From positions 558,001-622,000 of the forward strand of contig CP069437.1 in assembly GCA_016888885.1 (NCBI GenBank): DNA of 64,000 nt, read 5' to 3'. The translations under genes were made by a program, and so were the position numbers. Every line of letters starts with the position of its first letter. Within the stretch, counting starts at the first letter, position 1. This stretch comes from Faucicola sp902506215 (lineage in GTDB: Bacteria > Pseudomonadota > Gammaproteobacteria > Pseudomonadales > Moraxellaceae). Shown one piece after another: positions 43,724 through 52,923 of the stretch. The notes beneath the pieces are model-generated. The model saw only the letters and a program-made list of their open reading frames with translations. It was not told where the DNA came from and did no database searches.

Positions 43724-45172
43724 TTAAACTCGGCGCCAAGTCGTGCCATTTTTACCGTCTTCTAGCTCAATTCCTTGTGCTTTAAGGTCATTGCGAATTT
43801 GGTCGGCTTTGGCAAAGTCTTTGTCCGCTTTGGCTTGCTTGCGCGCTTCGATGAATGCTTCAATCTCGCTATCACTTAACCCGGTCGTTTCGCCCACTTT
43901 CGCTTGTAAAAAATCGACTGGATTAAGCTGTAAGATATTGAGCGGTTGTGCCAAATCTTTTAGCAATGTTGCTAGTGCCAGCGCTTGGGCATTGCCTTCA
44001 GCGGTTTCAAGATTGACCGCTTTGTTGATTTCACGCGCCAGACTAAATAATACGCTCACCGCCCCTGCACTGTTAAAATCATCGCACATCGCTTGATTAA
44101 AAGGGGTTTCAAATGGGGTTTTATCAATCTCGCCCGCTAGTTCGGTGAGATTTTCTACAGATTTTAATGCTTGATATAGACGCGTGAGGCTGGTTTGGGC
44201 TTCTTTAAGCGCGCTATCTGAGAAATTCACTGGACTGCGATAATGACTGGATAAAATAAAGAACCGAATGGTCTCTGGGTGAAACTGCCCCATCACATCA
44301 CGAATGGTAAAGAAATTACCCAGTGATTTTGACATTTTCTCGCCGTCAACATTGATAAAGCCCACGTGCATCCAGTTGTTGGCATAGGTTTTACCGGTTG
44401 CGCCTTCAGATTGGGCAATTTCGTTCTCGTGGTGCGGAAACTGTAAATCATGTCCGCCGCCGTGGATATCGAAGGTGTCGCCCAAACAGCAAGTACTCAT
44501 CGCCGAACATTCGATATGCCAACCTGGGCGACCCACACCCCAAGGTGACTGCCATTTGGTCTCAGACGGCTCTGTTTCTTTGGCAGATTTCCACAATACA
44601 AAGTCAAACGGATTTTTTTTGTCTGTCTCAACATTTACCCGCTCGCTGGCACCTGCTTGCATATCGGCTAGGCGACGTTTTGAGAGCTTGCCATACTCAG
44701 CAAAATTTTCGACCGCATAATAGACGTCGCCCGTTGCGCCTTGATAGGCTAAATTTTTGCTTTCCAGCGTTTGGATTAGATGTTGCATCTGTGGGATAAA
44801 ATCCGTGGCTTTTGGCTCACTGTTAGGACGCTCACAGCCCAGATTATCCGCATCTTCATGCATGGCTTTGATAAAGCGGTCTGTCAACTGATAGATACTT
44901 TCGCCATTGTCCTTAGCGCGGTTAATAATTTTGTCATCAATATCGGTAATATTACGCACATAATTGACATCATAGCCAATATGACGCAGCCAGCGCACGA
45001 CCACATCAAAGCCGACCATGACCCGCGCATGACCAATGTGGCAATAATCATACACCGTCATCCCACAGACATACATGCCAACTTTGCCTGCTTCTAAGGG
45101 CGTGAATGGGCGTTTTTGTCCACTCATCGAGTCATATATGGTAATCGGCATGGGCTCTGTCAGCTGTGTCAT
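43724..45172 (-). CDS. cysS: Cysteinyl-tRNA synthetase
   Basis: Charges tRNA-Cys. The start at 45172 is preferred over the open frame to 45220 because AAGGTG precedes it and the next gene's leader lies there; this gives 482 residues. Class I signatures are YDYCHIGHARVMV (HIGH) and GEKMSKSLGNFF (KMSKS). Zinc ligands are seen in VCGMTVYD, ECSAMSTCC and FPHHENEIAQSEG. It is divergent from the cobalamin adenosyltransferase gene with a gap of about 107 nt. Confidence 0.96.
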   Translation of the reverse strand: MTQLTEPMPITIYDSMSGQKRPFTPLEAGKVGMYVCGMTVYDYCHIGHARVMVGFDVVVRWLRHIGYDVNYVRNITDIDDKIINRAKDNGESIYQLTDRFIKAMHEDADNLGCERPNSEPKATDFIPQMQHLIQTLESKNLAYQGATGDVYYAVENFAEYGKLSKRRLADMQAGASERVNVETDKKNPFDFVLWKSAKETEPSETKWQSPWGVGRPGWHIECSAMSTCCLGDTFDIHGGGHDLQFPHHENEIAQSEGATGKTYANNWMHVGFINVDGEKMSKSLGNFFTIRDVMGQFHPETIRFFILSSHYRSPVNFSDSALKEAQTSLTRLYQALKSVENLTELAGEIDKTPFETPFNQAMCDDFNSAGAVSVLFSLAREINKAVNLETAEGNAQALALATLLKDLAQPLNILQLNPVDFLQAKVGETTGLSDSEIEAFIEARKQAKADKDFAKADQIRNDLKAQGIELEDGKNGTTWRRV

Positions 45173-45279
45173 GGGATAGTCACCTTTGCAAGTTGGGTAA
45201 AAAAGACAATCGGTTATCATACCGAAATTTTGTTAAAAGTGCTATGATTTGGCATATTTCACACTTTAAGGTCTCTACA

Positions 45280-45888
45280 ATGGGCAATCGATTATCAAAG
45301 ATTTACACCCGAACGGGCGATGACGGCACCACTGGCATGGCGGATGGTTCACGGGTGTCTAAGGCAGACTTACGCTTTGACGCCATGGGCAAAATTGACT
45401 TATTAAACTCCCAAATCGGTTTATTGCGGGGCTATCTTACTCAAGATAGCAAAACTCAAAATAGCCAAGACCAACCTAACCATGCCCAACCTAACCATGT
45501 CCAATTTGATGCTAAGCTAAGCCGCTTGCAGCACCAGCTTTTCAATCTAGGGGGTGAACTTGCCATGCCCGAATACCGCGGGATTTTGGCAGAGTATGTG
45601 ACGGAGCTGGAAAATCAAATTGATGAGTGGAACACCCATTTACCACCCCTCAAAGATTTTATTTTGCCTGCAGGCACCATTGTGACCAGCCAAGTGCATA
45701 TCGCTCGCTGCTATTGCCGAGACGCTGAGCGCCTACTCGTGGCATTAAATTCGCGGGATGATAATGTCTCACCAATCAGTCTACAGTTTATCAATCGTCT
45801 GTCCGATTGGCTGTTTGTATTGGCGCGCGTCGTTGCTCGATTGGATGCCGGTCAAGAAGTGCTTTGGGATAAAAACACCCTGTCATAA
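45280..45888 (+). CDS. PduO-type ATP:cob(I)alamin adenosyltransferase
   Basis: Transfers adenosine from ATP to cob(I)alamin to make coenzyme B12. The ATG at 45280 follows AAGG and starts directly at the conserved end KIYTRTGDDGTTGMADGSRVSK, giving 202 residues. Other PduO signatures are LPAGTIVTSQVHIARCYCRDAERLL and the C-terminal FINRLSDWLFVLARVVARLDAGQEVLW. The longer open frame to 45166 overlaps cysS and is not needed. A repeat inserts QPNHAQPNHVQ in a variable loop. It is likely a salvage enzyme, as no cobalamin synthesis genes are nearby. Confidence 0.92.
   Translation: MGNRLSKIYTRTGDDGTTGMADGSRVSKADLRFDAMGKIDLLNSQIGLLRGYLTQDSKTQNSQDQPNHAQPNHVQFDAKLSRLQHQLFNLGGELAMPEYRGILAEYVTELENQIDEWNTHLPPLKDFILPAGTIVTSQVHIARCYCRDAERLLVALNSRDDNVSPISLQFINRLSDWLFVLARVVARLDAGQEVLWDKNTLS
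45472..45501 (+). repeat. 15-bp tandem duplication in the PduO-type gene
   Basis: Two 15-bp units CAACCTAACCATGCC and CAACCTAACCATGTC encode QPNHA-QPNHV. Confidence 0.85.
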
Positions 45889-45945
45889 CTCTATCACTAT
45901 ACTTTAAAAACGCTGTCCATTAAAAAAACTATACTTTAAAAAGCT

Positions 45946-46662
45946 ATGCTGCAATTTGACCAACTGTCTTATCAAATCGACAATCGAACACTCATCAATC
46001 ATGTTTCAGGTGAAATCCATGACCATGACTTTATTGTCATCACAGGACAGTCTGGCAGTGGCAAATCGTTACTCCTAAAGCTATTATCAAGCCTATTACC
46101 TATATCAGCAGGTCACATCACATTAAATGGCAAAAATTTGACCGATTTGACGCCGGCTATTTGGCGCTCACAGGTTGCCTATATTGCGCAACTAAGTGAG
46201 ATGATTGAAGGCAGCGTCTTAGATAACTTAGCCCTGCCCTTTAGCTTTGCACTTTATAAAGACAAAAAACTCGATGTATCTTGGCACGAGCAGCAGCTAG
46301 TTAACCTTGGAAAATCACCGCAGTTTTTACAGCAAGATAGCCGCAGCTTATCGGGTGGCGAAAAACAGCTTGTCAATTTATTACGCACGCTACAATTGCA
46401 CCCGACCATTTTATTACTCGACGAACCCACCGCATCCCTTGATGCCACCACCACCCAGCAAGTCGAAACATTGATTAACCACTGGTATCAATCCACCCCC
46501 AATGCCACCGTCGTGTGGATCAGCCATGAACCGACCCAAATTCAGCGCTTATTGGCGATTGGCACTAGCCACTGGACGATGGCTAATGGTCAATTGATGA
46601 ATGACGAGTTAACAATCGATAGCAAAGTACCCGCATCCGTAGCACAAGGGAATCAGCGATGA
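45946..46662 (+). CDS. fetA: ABC transporter ATP-binding protein (FetA/YbbL type)
   Basis: ATPase partner of the following permease. The pair resembles E. coli FetAB, implicated in iron export and peroxide resistance. The 238 residues show Walker A TGQSGSGKSLLL, Q-loop AYIAQLSEMIEG, signature SLSGGEKQLVNLLRTL and Walker B ILLLDEPTASLD. There is no ribosome site before the ATG; a 15-bp direct repeat (ACTATACTTTAAAAA at 45896 and 45928) fills the gap from the adenosyltransferase gene. It overlaps the permease start by 4 nt (ATGA). Confidence 0.85.
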   Translation: MLQFDQLSYQIDNRTLINHVSGEIHDHDFIVITGQSGSGKSLLLKLLSSLLPISAGHITLNGKNLTDLTPAIWRSQVAYIAQLSEMIEGSVLDNLALPFSFALYKDKKLDVSWHEQQLVNLGKSPQFLQQDSRSLSGGEKQLVNLLRTLQLHPTILLLDEPTASLDATTTQQVETLINHWYQSTPNATVVWISHEPTQIQRLLAIGTSHWTMANGQLMNDELTIDSKVPASVAQGNQR

Positions 46663-47477
46663 TGATGTTAGCTAGCACCATGCCGCCTATCTCCTACCTA
46701 CAAGTGGCGCTGGCAAGCCTGGCACTATTACTGGTGATGGCAATCAATGTTTGGTTAAAATTGGGTATCGTCAAATCCCTGCTAATTGCAAGTTTTCGCA
46801 CGGTGGTTCAACTAAGCTTAATTGGACTGGTACTTGCGTGGATTTTTGCCAGAGAGCAATGGTATGAAGTGTTGGCAATTTTGACTTTTATGTCGATTGT
46901 CGCCACTATCGCTGCCAAAAATAGGGTTAAAAAGCCTTATCAAGGTTTATTTTGGGATACGGCATTGGCGGTGTTTGTCAGTAGTTGGGTGGTGGCTATA
47001 TTTGGTGGTTGGTGGGTGTTGTCAGACAACGCGGCTACGTGGTTTCGACCGCAAGTGATGATACCGTTATTGGGGCTGATTTTAGGTAATTCATTGACCG
47101 CTGTCTCACTCTCTATGAACCAACTTGTTAGCAGTTTTCATCGCGAACAAAGTATGATTAATACCTATTTGGCATTGTCCGCTACGCCTTGGGAAACCGC
47201 AAAACCCTATGTCATTGCTGCCATTCAAAATGGCATCACACCGACGATTAACAGCATGATGGTGGTGGGGTTAGTGAGCTTGCCGGGTATGATGACAGGA
47301 CAAATTTTGGCAGGCGCAGACCCGCACCAAGCCGTGCTTTATCAAATTATCACCCTGTTTTTAATTGCCACCAGCAGTACCTTAGGGTGTACAATAGCGA
47401 CTTTGCTGATGTTTCGACGGTTTTTTAACCCGCAGTGGCAGTTTGTCATTCCACCGTCTGCCAAGACTTCTCATTAA
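46659..47477 (+). CDS. fetB: ABC transporter permease (FetB/UPF0014 family)
   Basis: Membrane partner of the preceding ATPase. The 272-residue chain has about seven hydrophobic segments, with family stretches IKPT-like KSLLIASFRTVVQLSLIG, VMIPLLGLILGNSLTAVSLSMNQL and GLVSLPGMMTGQILAGADPHQAVLYQI. The stop/start overlap shows translational coupling. The likely function is metal (iron) export by analogy with FetB; the substrate is not shown by sequence. The LysE-type gene follows 41 nt later. Confidence 0.88.
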   Translation: MMMLASTMPPISYLQVALASLALLLVMAINVWLKLGIVKSLLIASFRTVVQLSLIGLVLAWIFAREQWYEVLAILTFMSIVATIAAKNRVKKPYQGLFWDTALAVFVSSWVVAIFGGWWVLSDNAATWFRPQVMIPLLGLILGNSLTAVSLSMNQLVSSFHREQSMINTYLALSATPWETAKPYVIAAIQNGITPTINSMMVVGLVSLPGMMTGQILAGADPHQAVLYQIITLFLIATSSTLGCTIATLLMFRRFFNPQWQFVIPPSAKTSH

Positions 47478-47518
47478 CCGTTACATCGCTATCTTTCACT
47501 TATTTACTAAAAATTCTA

Positions 47519-48145
47519 ATGACCCTGCAAAATTTCTTATTTTTTTTAATCAGTACTTGCCTTATCTCAGCAGCGCCTGGCTCTAATATGCTGTTAGCGT
47601 TCCAATTTGGTGTCAATTATGGCGTCAAAAAAACCTTGTGGACGTTAGCAGGGCTGAGCATGGGTTTATTTATATTACTGACAACGTCACTGTTAGGGCT
47701 AGGGCTTATCAGTACCAACGCGCCTTTTTTGCTGACCATTATCAAAGTCGTGGGTGCGATGTATTTAGCCTATCTTGGGGTGAAATCTTGGCGCGAAGCT
47801 GACAGCGAATTGCACAGTGACCAGTTACAGGTGATACCGACCCCCGTGCAGCTGTTTAAAACAGGGGTTTGGGTGTCGTTGTCCAACCCCAAGGCGATTT
47901 TGTTTTTTGCCGCATTTTTCCCCAAATTTATCAATTTTTCCGCGCCTTTACTGCCGCAATACCTCATACTCACGGTGGGTTTTTTTATGATTGAGATAAC
48001 GTGGCAACTGGTTTATACCATGAGTGGCAAAAAACTGTCGGATTGGCTGCAATTGGGTAATCGCTTGATGTGGCTTAATCGATTATGTGGGTTGATATTT
48101 ATCCTCATTGCCATCGCGCTCATCACTGAGATTTTTTGGCATTAG
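47519..48145 (+). CDS. LysE/RhtB-family amino-acid exporter
   Basis: Six-helix inner-membrane protein of 208 residues. Family stretches are STCLISAAPGSNMLLAFQFGVNYGVKKT near the N-terminus, VVGAMYLAYLGVKSW and FKTGVWVSLSNPKAILFFAAFFPKFI. Such proteins export amino acids or homoserine derivatives; the substrate is unknown. The ATG at 47519 begins at the conserved N-terminus; the longer frame overlaps fetB. It may be cotranscribed with fetAB. It is convergent with the next gene, 2 nt apart. Confidence 0.88.
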   Translation: MTLQNFLFFLISTCLISAAPGSNMLLAFQFGVNYGVKKTLWTLAGLSMGLFILLTTSLLGLGLISTNAPFLLTIIKVVGAMYLAYLGVKSWREADSELHSDQLQVIPTPVQLFKTGVWVSLSNPKAILFFAAFFPKFINFSAPLLPQYLILTVGFFMIEITWQLVYTMSGKKLSDWLQLGNRLMWLNRLCGLIFILIAIALITEIFWH

Positions 48146-48147
48146 GC

Positions 48148-48876
48148 TCAAAAAAAATAGCGGCGGGCGATATCGACAATCAATTTGAGTGCTATGAGGG
48201 TGAGTAGATACGGCAGGATTTTTTCTAGCCAGTCTAAACGGATTTTATGGCGCAGTCGGGTACCAAGCCATGAGCCTACGGTTGCCATGACCACCATCAT
48301 CACTAGCAACTGCCAATAATCGGCAAACACAAATCCCATCGCCACATAAACTAGCAACTTAGCGGTATGCACCACCGTCATCATCAAGGCGCCCGTGGTA
48401 ACGACGACATTATTATCATCATAGTACTTATTGAGCATGGCGATATTGAGCGGACCCGGTGTGCCAACAAACACGCCCAAGCCCGTTTGTACAAATCCGA
48501 CCAAAAAGAAACTTTCAAAACGGCGAATCACTCGGTTAAAAGTATCCGACCAGGTTATTAGTAAGATATAAATGCCGATAAATAACGGAATAAGCTCTAA
48601 ATGGATAAAGCGGACTAACACGCCAAATACCAACAGTCCCGTCAATGAGCCCGCCAAAAATTGCCAAAAATAGGTAAAGTCTAAGGCATCCCGACCAAAC
48701 CAAGCGCGCGTGGCATTACTGACAAGCTGGGTCACACCATGCACTGGCACAATCGCTGCAGCGGGCACAAAAAATGGCATCAGTCCAATGAGTATCATGC
48801 CGCCGCCCACGCCTGTGATGGCGGTTAGAGCAGAGGTTAATAAATTGGCTAAGGCGAGTAAGCTATCATTCAGCAT
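48148..48876 (-). CDS. Sulfite exporter TauE/SafE family permease (TSUP)
   Basis: A 242-residue membrane protein with about eight hydrophobic segments. Typical TSUP elements are ITGVGGGMILIGLMPFFVPAAAIVPVHGVTQLVSN near the start and GFVQTGLGVFVGTPGPLNIAML in the middle, the two halves of the duplicated family domain. Substrates in the family include sulfite and sulfonates; none can be assigned here. AGGG stands 6 nt before the start. Only 2 nt separate its stop from that of the LysE-type gene. Confidence 0.85.
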   Translation of the reverse strand: MLNDSLLALANLLTSALTAITGVGGGMILIGLMPFFVPAAAIVPVHGVTQLVSNATRAWFGRDALDFTYFWQFLAGSLTGLLVFGVLVRFIHLELIPLFIGIYILLITWSDTFNRVIRRFESFFLVGFVQTGLGVFVGTPGPLNIAMLNKYYDDNNVVVTTGALMMTVVHTAKLLVYVAMGFVFADYWQLLVMMVVMATVGSWLGTRLRHKIRLDWLEKILPYLLTLIALKLIVDIARRYFF

Positions 48877-48891
48877 TTTTTACCCTAAAAT

Positions 48892-48920
48892 AAAAAACCC
48901 GACATTACATCGGGTTTTTT
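48892..48920. terminator. Terminator of purA
   Basis: Stem AAAAAACCCGA/TCGGGTTTTTT with a 7-nt loop just after the purA stop on the minus strand. It falls in the leader of the TauE/SafE gene. Confidence 0.85.
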
Positions 48921-48932
48921 GATATGTGAGGG

Positions 48933-50231
48933 TTAAGCATCGTATGGGTCGCGTAGCACGATGGTTTCGGCACGGTCAGGACCTGTTGAGATAATGTCAA
49001 CGGGACACTCGATGAGCTGCTCAATGCGTTTGATATAAGCTTTGGCATTTTCAGGTAGCTTGTCATACTCTGTCACGCCTACAGTGCTAGTTTTCCAACC
49101 TGGCAATGTTTCGTAGATGGGTTTGACATTCTCGTAAAACTCCGCATCGCTAGAGCCGCAAACTTCCCCACTTGGCAACTCATAACCTGTGCAGATATTG
49201 AGGTGTTCAAGGTCATCTAACACATCAAGCTTGGTCAAGCAGATACCAGATAATGAGTTTAGTACCACAGCACGGCGTAGAATCGCGGCATCAAACCAAC
49301 CACAACGACGGGCGCGGCCCGTGGTAGCACCAAACTCTTGACCGACAGTACCGATGTGCTCACCGATATCATCAAATAGCTCAGTTGGGAAAGGACCCGC
49401 GCCCACGCGAGTGGTGTAAGCTTTGGTAATACCCAATACGTAGTCAAAGTACAAGGGTCCAAGACCGGTACCCGTCGCCACGCCGCCAGCGGTGGTATTT
49501 GAGCTGGTGACGAAGGGATAAGTGCCGTGGTCAACGTCAAGCAACGTCCCTTGCGCACCTTCAAACATTAAGTTTTTGCCTTCTTTGCATAGCTTGTCAA
49601 GCTCGCCCGTCACATCAGCGACCAAGTCTTTTAGCGCATCACGCCACTCTTCTGCCAACTTTAAGGTCGCATCAAAATCGACTGCGTCCACCCCATAATA
49701 TTGGGTCAAGGCAAAGTTATGGAATTCAAGGTTAGTTTTTAATTTATCGGCGAAGTCAGCTCGCAACAAGTCAGCAAAACGCAACGCACGGCGCGCTACT
49801 TTATCTTCGTAGGCAGGGCCGATACCACGACCGGTCGTACCAATTTTGTTGTTGCCACGTTTGATTTCACGGGCTTGGTCAAGCGCTACATGCTGTGGCA
49901 TGATCAGTGGGCAGTTGGGTGAAATACGGAGGCGCTCACGCACAGGCACGCCTGCTTCAACCAGTGACTGCATTTCTTTTAATAGCGCATCAGGGGCTAG
50001 CACCACGCCATTACCGATGTAGCAAGTGACGCCTTCACGTAGAATACCCGATGGAATCAAATGTAATACGGTTTTTTTACCGCCAACGACTAAGGTGTGA
50101 CCGGCATTATGACCGCCTTGATAGCGCGCCACCGCACTGGCTTTTTCAGTCAATAAGTCAACGATTTTGCCTTTACCCTCATCGCCCCACTGGCTACCAA
50201 GGACAACGACGTTTTTTCCCGTATGCTTCAT
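48933..50231 (-). CDS. purA: Adenylosuccinate synthetase
   Basis: Couples IMP and aspartate with GTP to adenylosuccinate, the branch to AMP. The 432 residues are standard. The N-terminal P-loop-like GSQWGDEGKGKIVDLL, the IMP-binding NAGHTLVV, GTTGRGIGPAYEDKVAR, FEGAQGTLLDVDHGTYPFVTSS and the GTP-specific TKLDVLDDL are visible. AAGGTG lies upstream of the start. hisZ is 57 nt upstream in the same operon, a pairing conserved in Pseudomonas and Acinetobacter relatives. Confidence 0.97.
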   Translation of the reverse strand: MKHTGKNVVVLGSQWGDEGKGKIVDLLTEKASAVARYQGGHNAGHTLVVGGKKTVLHLIPSGILREGVTCYIGNGVVLAPDALLKEMQSLVEAGVPVRERLRISPNCPLIMPQHVALDQAREIKRGNNKIGTTGRGIGPAYEDKVARRALRFADLLRADFADKLKTNLEFHNFALTQYYGVDAVDFDATLKLAEEWRDALKDLVADVTGELDKLCKEGKNLMFEGAQGTLLDVDHGTYPFVTSSNTTAGGVATGTGLGPLYFDYVLGITKAYTTRVGAGPFPTELFDDIGEHIGTVGQEFGATTGRARRCGWFDAAILRRAVVLNSLSGICLTKLDVLDDLEHLNICTGYELPSGEVCGSSDAEFYENVKPIYETLPGWKTSTVGVTEYDKLPENAKAYIKRIEQLIECPVDIISTGPDRAETIVLRDPYDA

Positions 50232-50288
50232 GATAAGTCACCTTTTATCAAAGTAATTGCTAAAAACAAGTTTACAACAGCTTAAAAA

Positions 50289-51584
50289 TTAATTTTCTGC
50301 CAAATGCTCTAAGTACCAAACCCCATTCGCTACTTGCAAGCGATGGGTGGTTTGCTCAGGTTCATCGGTTTCATCCAGTGCAATCATCACCCGATGCCCT
50401 TCTTGGCGTAGTGAGTCAATCGCTTGTTTGAGCGCTGGCGCATCAGGATGATTGGGTACATGTAAAATAGTTTGTACATGGCTATAAGGCACCACAGTAA
50501 AAGGCTGCTCATGTACTTGGATGTGATTTTGCCAACGGTTTAGCTCGCAGCTAAAGCCAACGCCAGAACGCACGGCATCGGTATTATCAACTTCATGATG
50601 AAAATGATTGCTAAAACGACCGCCACGAATCAGTGGCAATGACTCATCTGCCACGTACACATTAAAGACAACGCCTGTATGATAGTGATATCCCAATCCT
50701 GTGACATCGACACTGACGTTGGCATTCCAGTGCTCTTCAAGATAGCTCACCAAATAAGTCAAATCAGACAAGGCTTTGGCAATGATAGCATCGTGTTTGG
50801 CTTGAGTTGAGAGTCGTTCGCTCAGTTTTTGCAAGTCATTACCTGCCTCGCCAAGCACATAAAAATCGTTGGCAAGCTCGCCAAACTGGCTCATTTTGCT
50901 GGTCAAAAGCTTCAGCTCAGGTAACGCTTTATTAGCATACAGCTCAATTAGTTTTTCTTGCAGATGCGTAGGTACACTGGCAAGCTGGCAAAGCTGCTGA
51001 AAAATCGCCACATGCCCAATATCAATATGCGACTGTTCAATCACATCCGTGCTATCTAACAAGGTAAATAGCACATCTAATAGTTCCACTTCACTGGCTA
51101 GTGAGTCGGTACCAAAAATCTCAGCGCCCAACTGTAGCGGGGTGCGCGAACCAAATAAGCCCTTTGGCATGGTATAGATTACATGCCCTGCATAACAATA
51201 GCGGGAAATTGATTTTGATGGGTTACTAGTGTCTTGATTATTGTGTAGACGCGCATCAATCCGCGCAATTTGTGGGGTGATATCTGCGCGTACCCCCATG
51301 AGCCGACCGGTTAGCTGATCAATGATTTTAAAAGTTTGTAATTTAACATCTTCAGACGCATAGCCGAGCAAGCTTTCGGTATACTCAATCATAGGCGGGC
51401 TAATAAATTCATAGCCATGGCTGATTAAAATACGGGTCAATTGATAACGCAGGGTTTCTTGCTTTACCGCTTCGGTTGATAGTAAATCGACAACCCCATC
51501 GGGTAATAGCCAAGTATTTTTTGTATTAAGATAAAAAGCAGACTGATTTGCCACACTTGTGGAATTTGATGCTAAATTTGACAC
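50289..51584 (-). CDS. hisZ: ATP phosphoribosyltransferase regulatory subunit HisZ
   Basis: Catalytically inactive relative of histidyl-tRNA synthetase that binds the short-form HisG and makes it active and histidine-sensitive. The 431 residues show WLLPDGVVDLLSTEA near the start, class II motif 2-like GVRADITPQIARIDARL, RYCYAGHVIYT and ELLDVLF. The long, divergent C-terminus and the lack of the HisRS anticodon domain argue against HisS. The start is a GTG at 51584 with AGGAT 5 nt before it. hisG is not in the window. purA follows. Confidence 0.9.
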   Translation of the reverse strand: MSNLASNSTSVANQSAFYLNTKNTWLLPDGVVDLLSTEAVKQETLRYQLTRILISHGYEFISPPMIEYTESLLGYASEDVKLQTFKIIDQLTGRLMGVRADITPQIARIDARLHNNQDTSNPSKSISRYCYAGHVIYTMPKGLFGSRTPLQLGAEIFGTDSLASEVELLDVLFTLLDSTDVIEQSHIDIGHVAIFQQLCQLASVPTHLQEKLIELYANKALPELKLLTSKMSQFGELANDFYVLGEAGNDLQKLSERLSTQAKHDAIIAKALSDLTYLVSYLEEHWNANVSVDVTGLGYHYHTGVVFNVYVADESLPLIRGGRFSNHFHHEVDNTDAVRSGVGFSCELNRWQNHIQVHEQPFTVVPYSHVQTILHVPNHPDAPALKQAIDSLRQEGHRVMIALDETDEPEQTTHRLQVANGVWYLEHLAEN

Positions 51585-51901
51585 AATAAATCCTAAGGAT
51601 GATTAAATGATATATCACTAGACATGACAACAAGCGGCCATATGAAAACATAGACCATGAATTACCATGTAAAATCATAGAATAATCGATGAGAAGGGCA
51701 CTTACAAAAATAAAATAAAATAAGAATAAAATAAGGGCACTTTTCCTTTTCATTGTATCATAGCTTCACTGGGCTTAGGCATTTTTTTATTGCCCAATTT
51801 TTATGCTAAACTCCTATAGAATTTTATTGAAACTTATTTATTGAAACTTATTTATTAAAACTTACACCCATGCAACCAGTATAGGGAAATCCAATTCACC
51901 C
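51585..51901. other. Divergent control region of hisZ and GST
   Basis: About 317 bp, strongly AT-rich. It contains AAGGGCACTT twice (near 51695 and 51733) and three 14-bp units TTTATTGAAACTTA at about 51823-51864 just before the GST gene. No gene or known RNA motif is visible; the open frame at 51526-51753 has no coding character. Confidence 0.6.
51823..51864. repeat. 14-bp tandem repeat upstream of the GST gene
   Basis: Three units of TTTATTGAAACTTA (the last with one substitution), ending about 37 bp before the ATG. Confidence 0.8.
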
Positions 51902-52495
51902 ATGAAACTCTTTGTCTCAACCACCTCCCCTTTCGCCCGTCTCGTGATGGTCGCCTGTTTACGCCAGCGAATTGATGCCGAGCTGATATTTGTCATGCCT
52001 TGGGAAAACCCACAAGAATTATTAGCGGTCAACCCTTTTAGCCAAGTACCTGCGCTGCTCACCGATAATCAATTACTCATCACCGAAAGCAGTGTGATTT
52101 TGGCGCACCTGATGCCGCAAATTTTCGCTGATGAAAAATCTGCTGCTTTAATCAGCCTGAGCCTCGGCATTATCAACCAAACTGTTCGCGCCTTTGCCAC
52201 CGAGCGCTTTCAGCCATCAAGCGCTACCCCACATCCATTTATTGAGCGCTCAACCAGTCTATTGTCTAATTTACTGCCCAATGCACCACAGCTCGATGCA
52301 CAAAGCGATTCGCTCGGCCAAATCTTTTTTGGTATCGCTTTAGGGTATTTAAAATTACGTTTGGCTGAGGTGTTTGACAAGGCAGTCACTGAGGCAAACA
52401 AAGCCGCACTGGAGCAATTTTGTCAGCGAGATTTTATGCAAAAAACTCAGAGCACGGCTTTAGAAAAACTACCAACATCTATCTTTAAACTTTAA
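51902..52495 (+). CDS. Glutathione S-transferase family protein
   Basis: The 197 residues comprise a thioredoxin-like N-domain (about 1-80) with the GSH-site start MKLFVSTTSPFARLVMVAC, the cis-Pro motif in NPFSQVPALLTDNQLLITES and the following Glu-Ser for the gamma-glutamyl group, then a helical C-domain. The substrate is unknown. No strong ribosome site is seen. DUF2237 follows 44 nt later in the same direction and may be cotranscribed. Confidence 0.88.
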   Translation: MKLFVSTTSPFARLVMVACLRQRIDAELIFVMPWENPQELLAVNPFSQVPALLTDNQLLITESSVILAHLMPQIFADEKSAALISLSLGIINQTVRAFATERFQPSSATPHPFIERSTSLLSNLLPNAPQLDAQSDSLGQIFFGIALGYLKLRLAEVFDKAVTEANKAALEQFCQRDFMQKTQSTALEKLPTSIFKL

Positions 52496-52539
52496 CTAAT
52501 CCTCTATCTAACCCAATTAAAACATTAAAAGAGCCTACT

Positions 52540-52923
52540 ATGTCCTATCATCCAAAAGCTGAATTAAACCAAACCAATGTACTGGGTACCGCACTAGCGA
52601 GTTGCTGTTTTGAGCCATTAACAGGTTATTATCGAAATGGCTTTTGTCATACCGGCGCTGGTGACGTCGGCTTACACACAGTCTGCGCCAAAATGACCCG
52701 AGAATTCTTGGAGTTTTCTGTTGCCAAAGGCAATGATTTGGTGACCCCTTTACCCGAATTTGGTTTTCCAGGGCTGCAGCCCAATGATTATTGGTGCGTG
52801 TGCGCCCTGCGCTGGGTGGAAGCATTAGATGCGGGGGTTGCGCCGCCGCTAAAGCTTGCCGCATGCCATGAGAGCCTCTTAGAGTTAGTAGATATAGCCA
52901 CGCTGCAGCAGTACGCTATTTAA
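52540..52923 (+). CDS. DUF2237-family protein
   Basis: The 127-residue protein shows the DUF2237 pattern: NVLGTALASCCFEPLTGYYRNGFCHTGAGDVGLHTVCA near the start, then MTREFLEFSVAKGNDLVTPLPEFGFPGLQPNDYWCVCALRW and the C-terminal PPLKLAACHESLLE. The family has no known function; the many conserved Cys and His hint at metal binding (inference). AAGAG lies 6 nt before the start. Confidence 0.9.
   Translation: MSYHPKAELNQTNVLGTALASCCFEPLTGYYRNGFCHTGAGDVGLHTVCAKMTREFLEFSVAKGNDLVTPLPEFGFPGLQPNDYWCVCALRWVEALDAGVAPPLKLAACHESLLELVDIATLQQYAI

Noticed and set aside
45166..45279. N-terminal extension of the PduO-type adenosyltransferase
   Set aside because: It overlaps the cysS start, lacks family similarity, and a good ribosome site stands before the ATG at 45280, where the conserved domain begins.
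47435..47518. N-terminal extension of the LysE-type exporter overlapping fetB
   Set aside because: The family start aligns with the ATG at 47519; the upstream part is the fetB 3' end in another frame.
51526..51753. 75-codon minus-strand frame overlapping hisZ's start
   Set aside because: It overlaps the well-supported hisZ N-terminus, has AT-driven composition (mostly Leu, Ile, Phe, Tyr) and no ribosome site. It looks like chance opening in AT-rich spacer.
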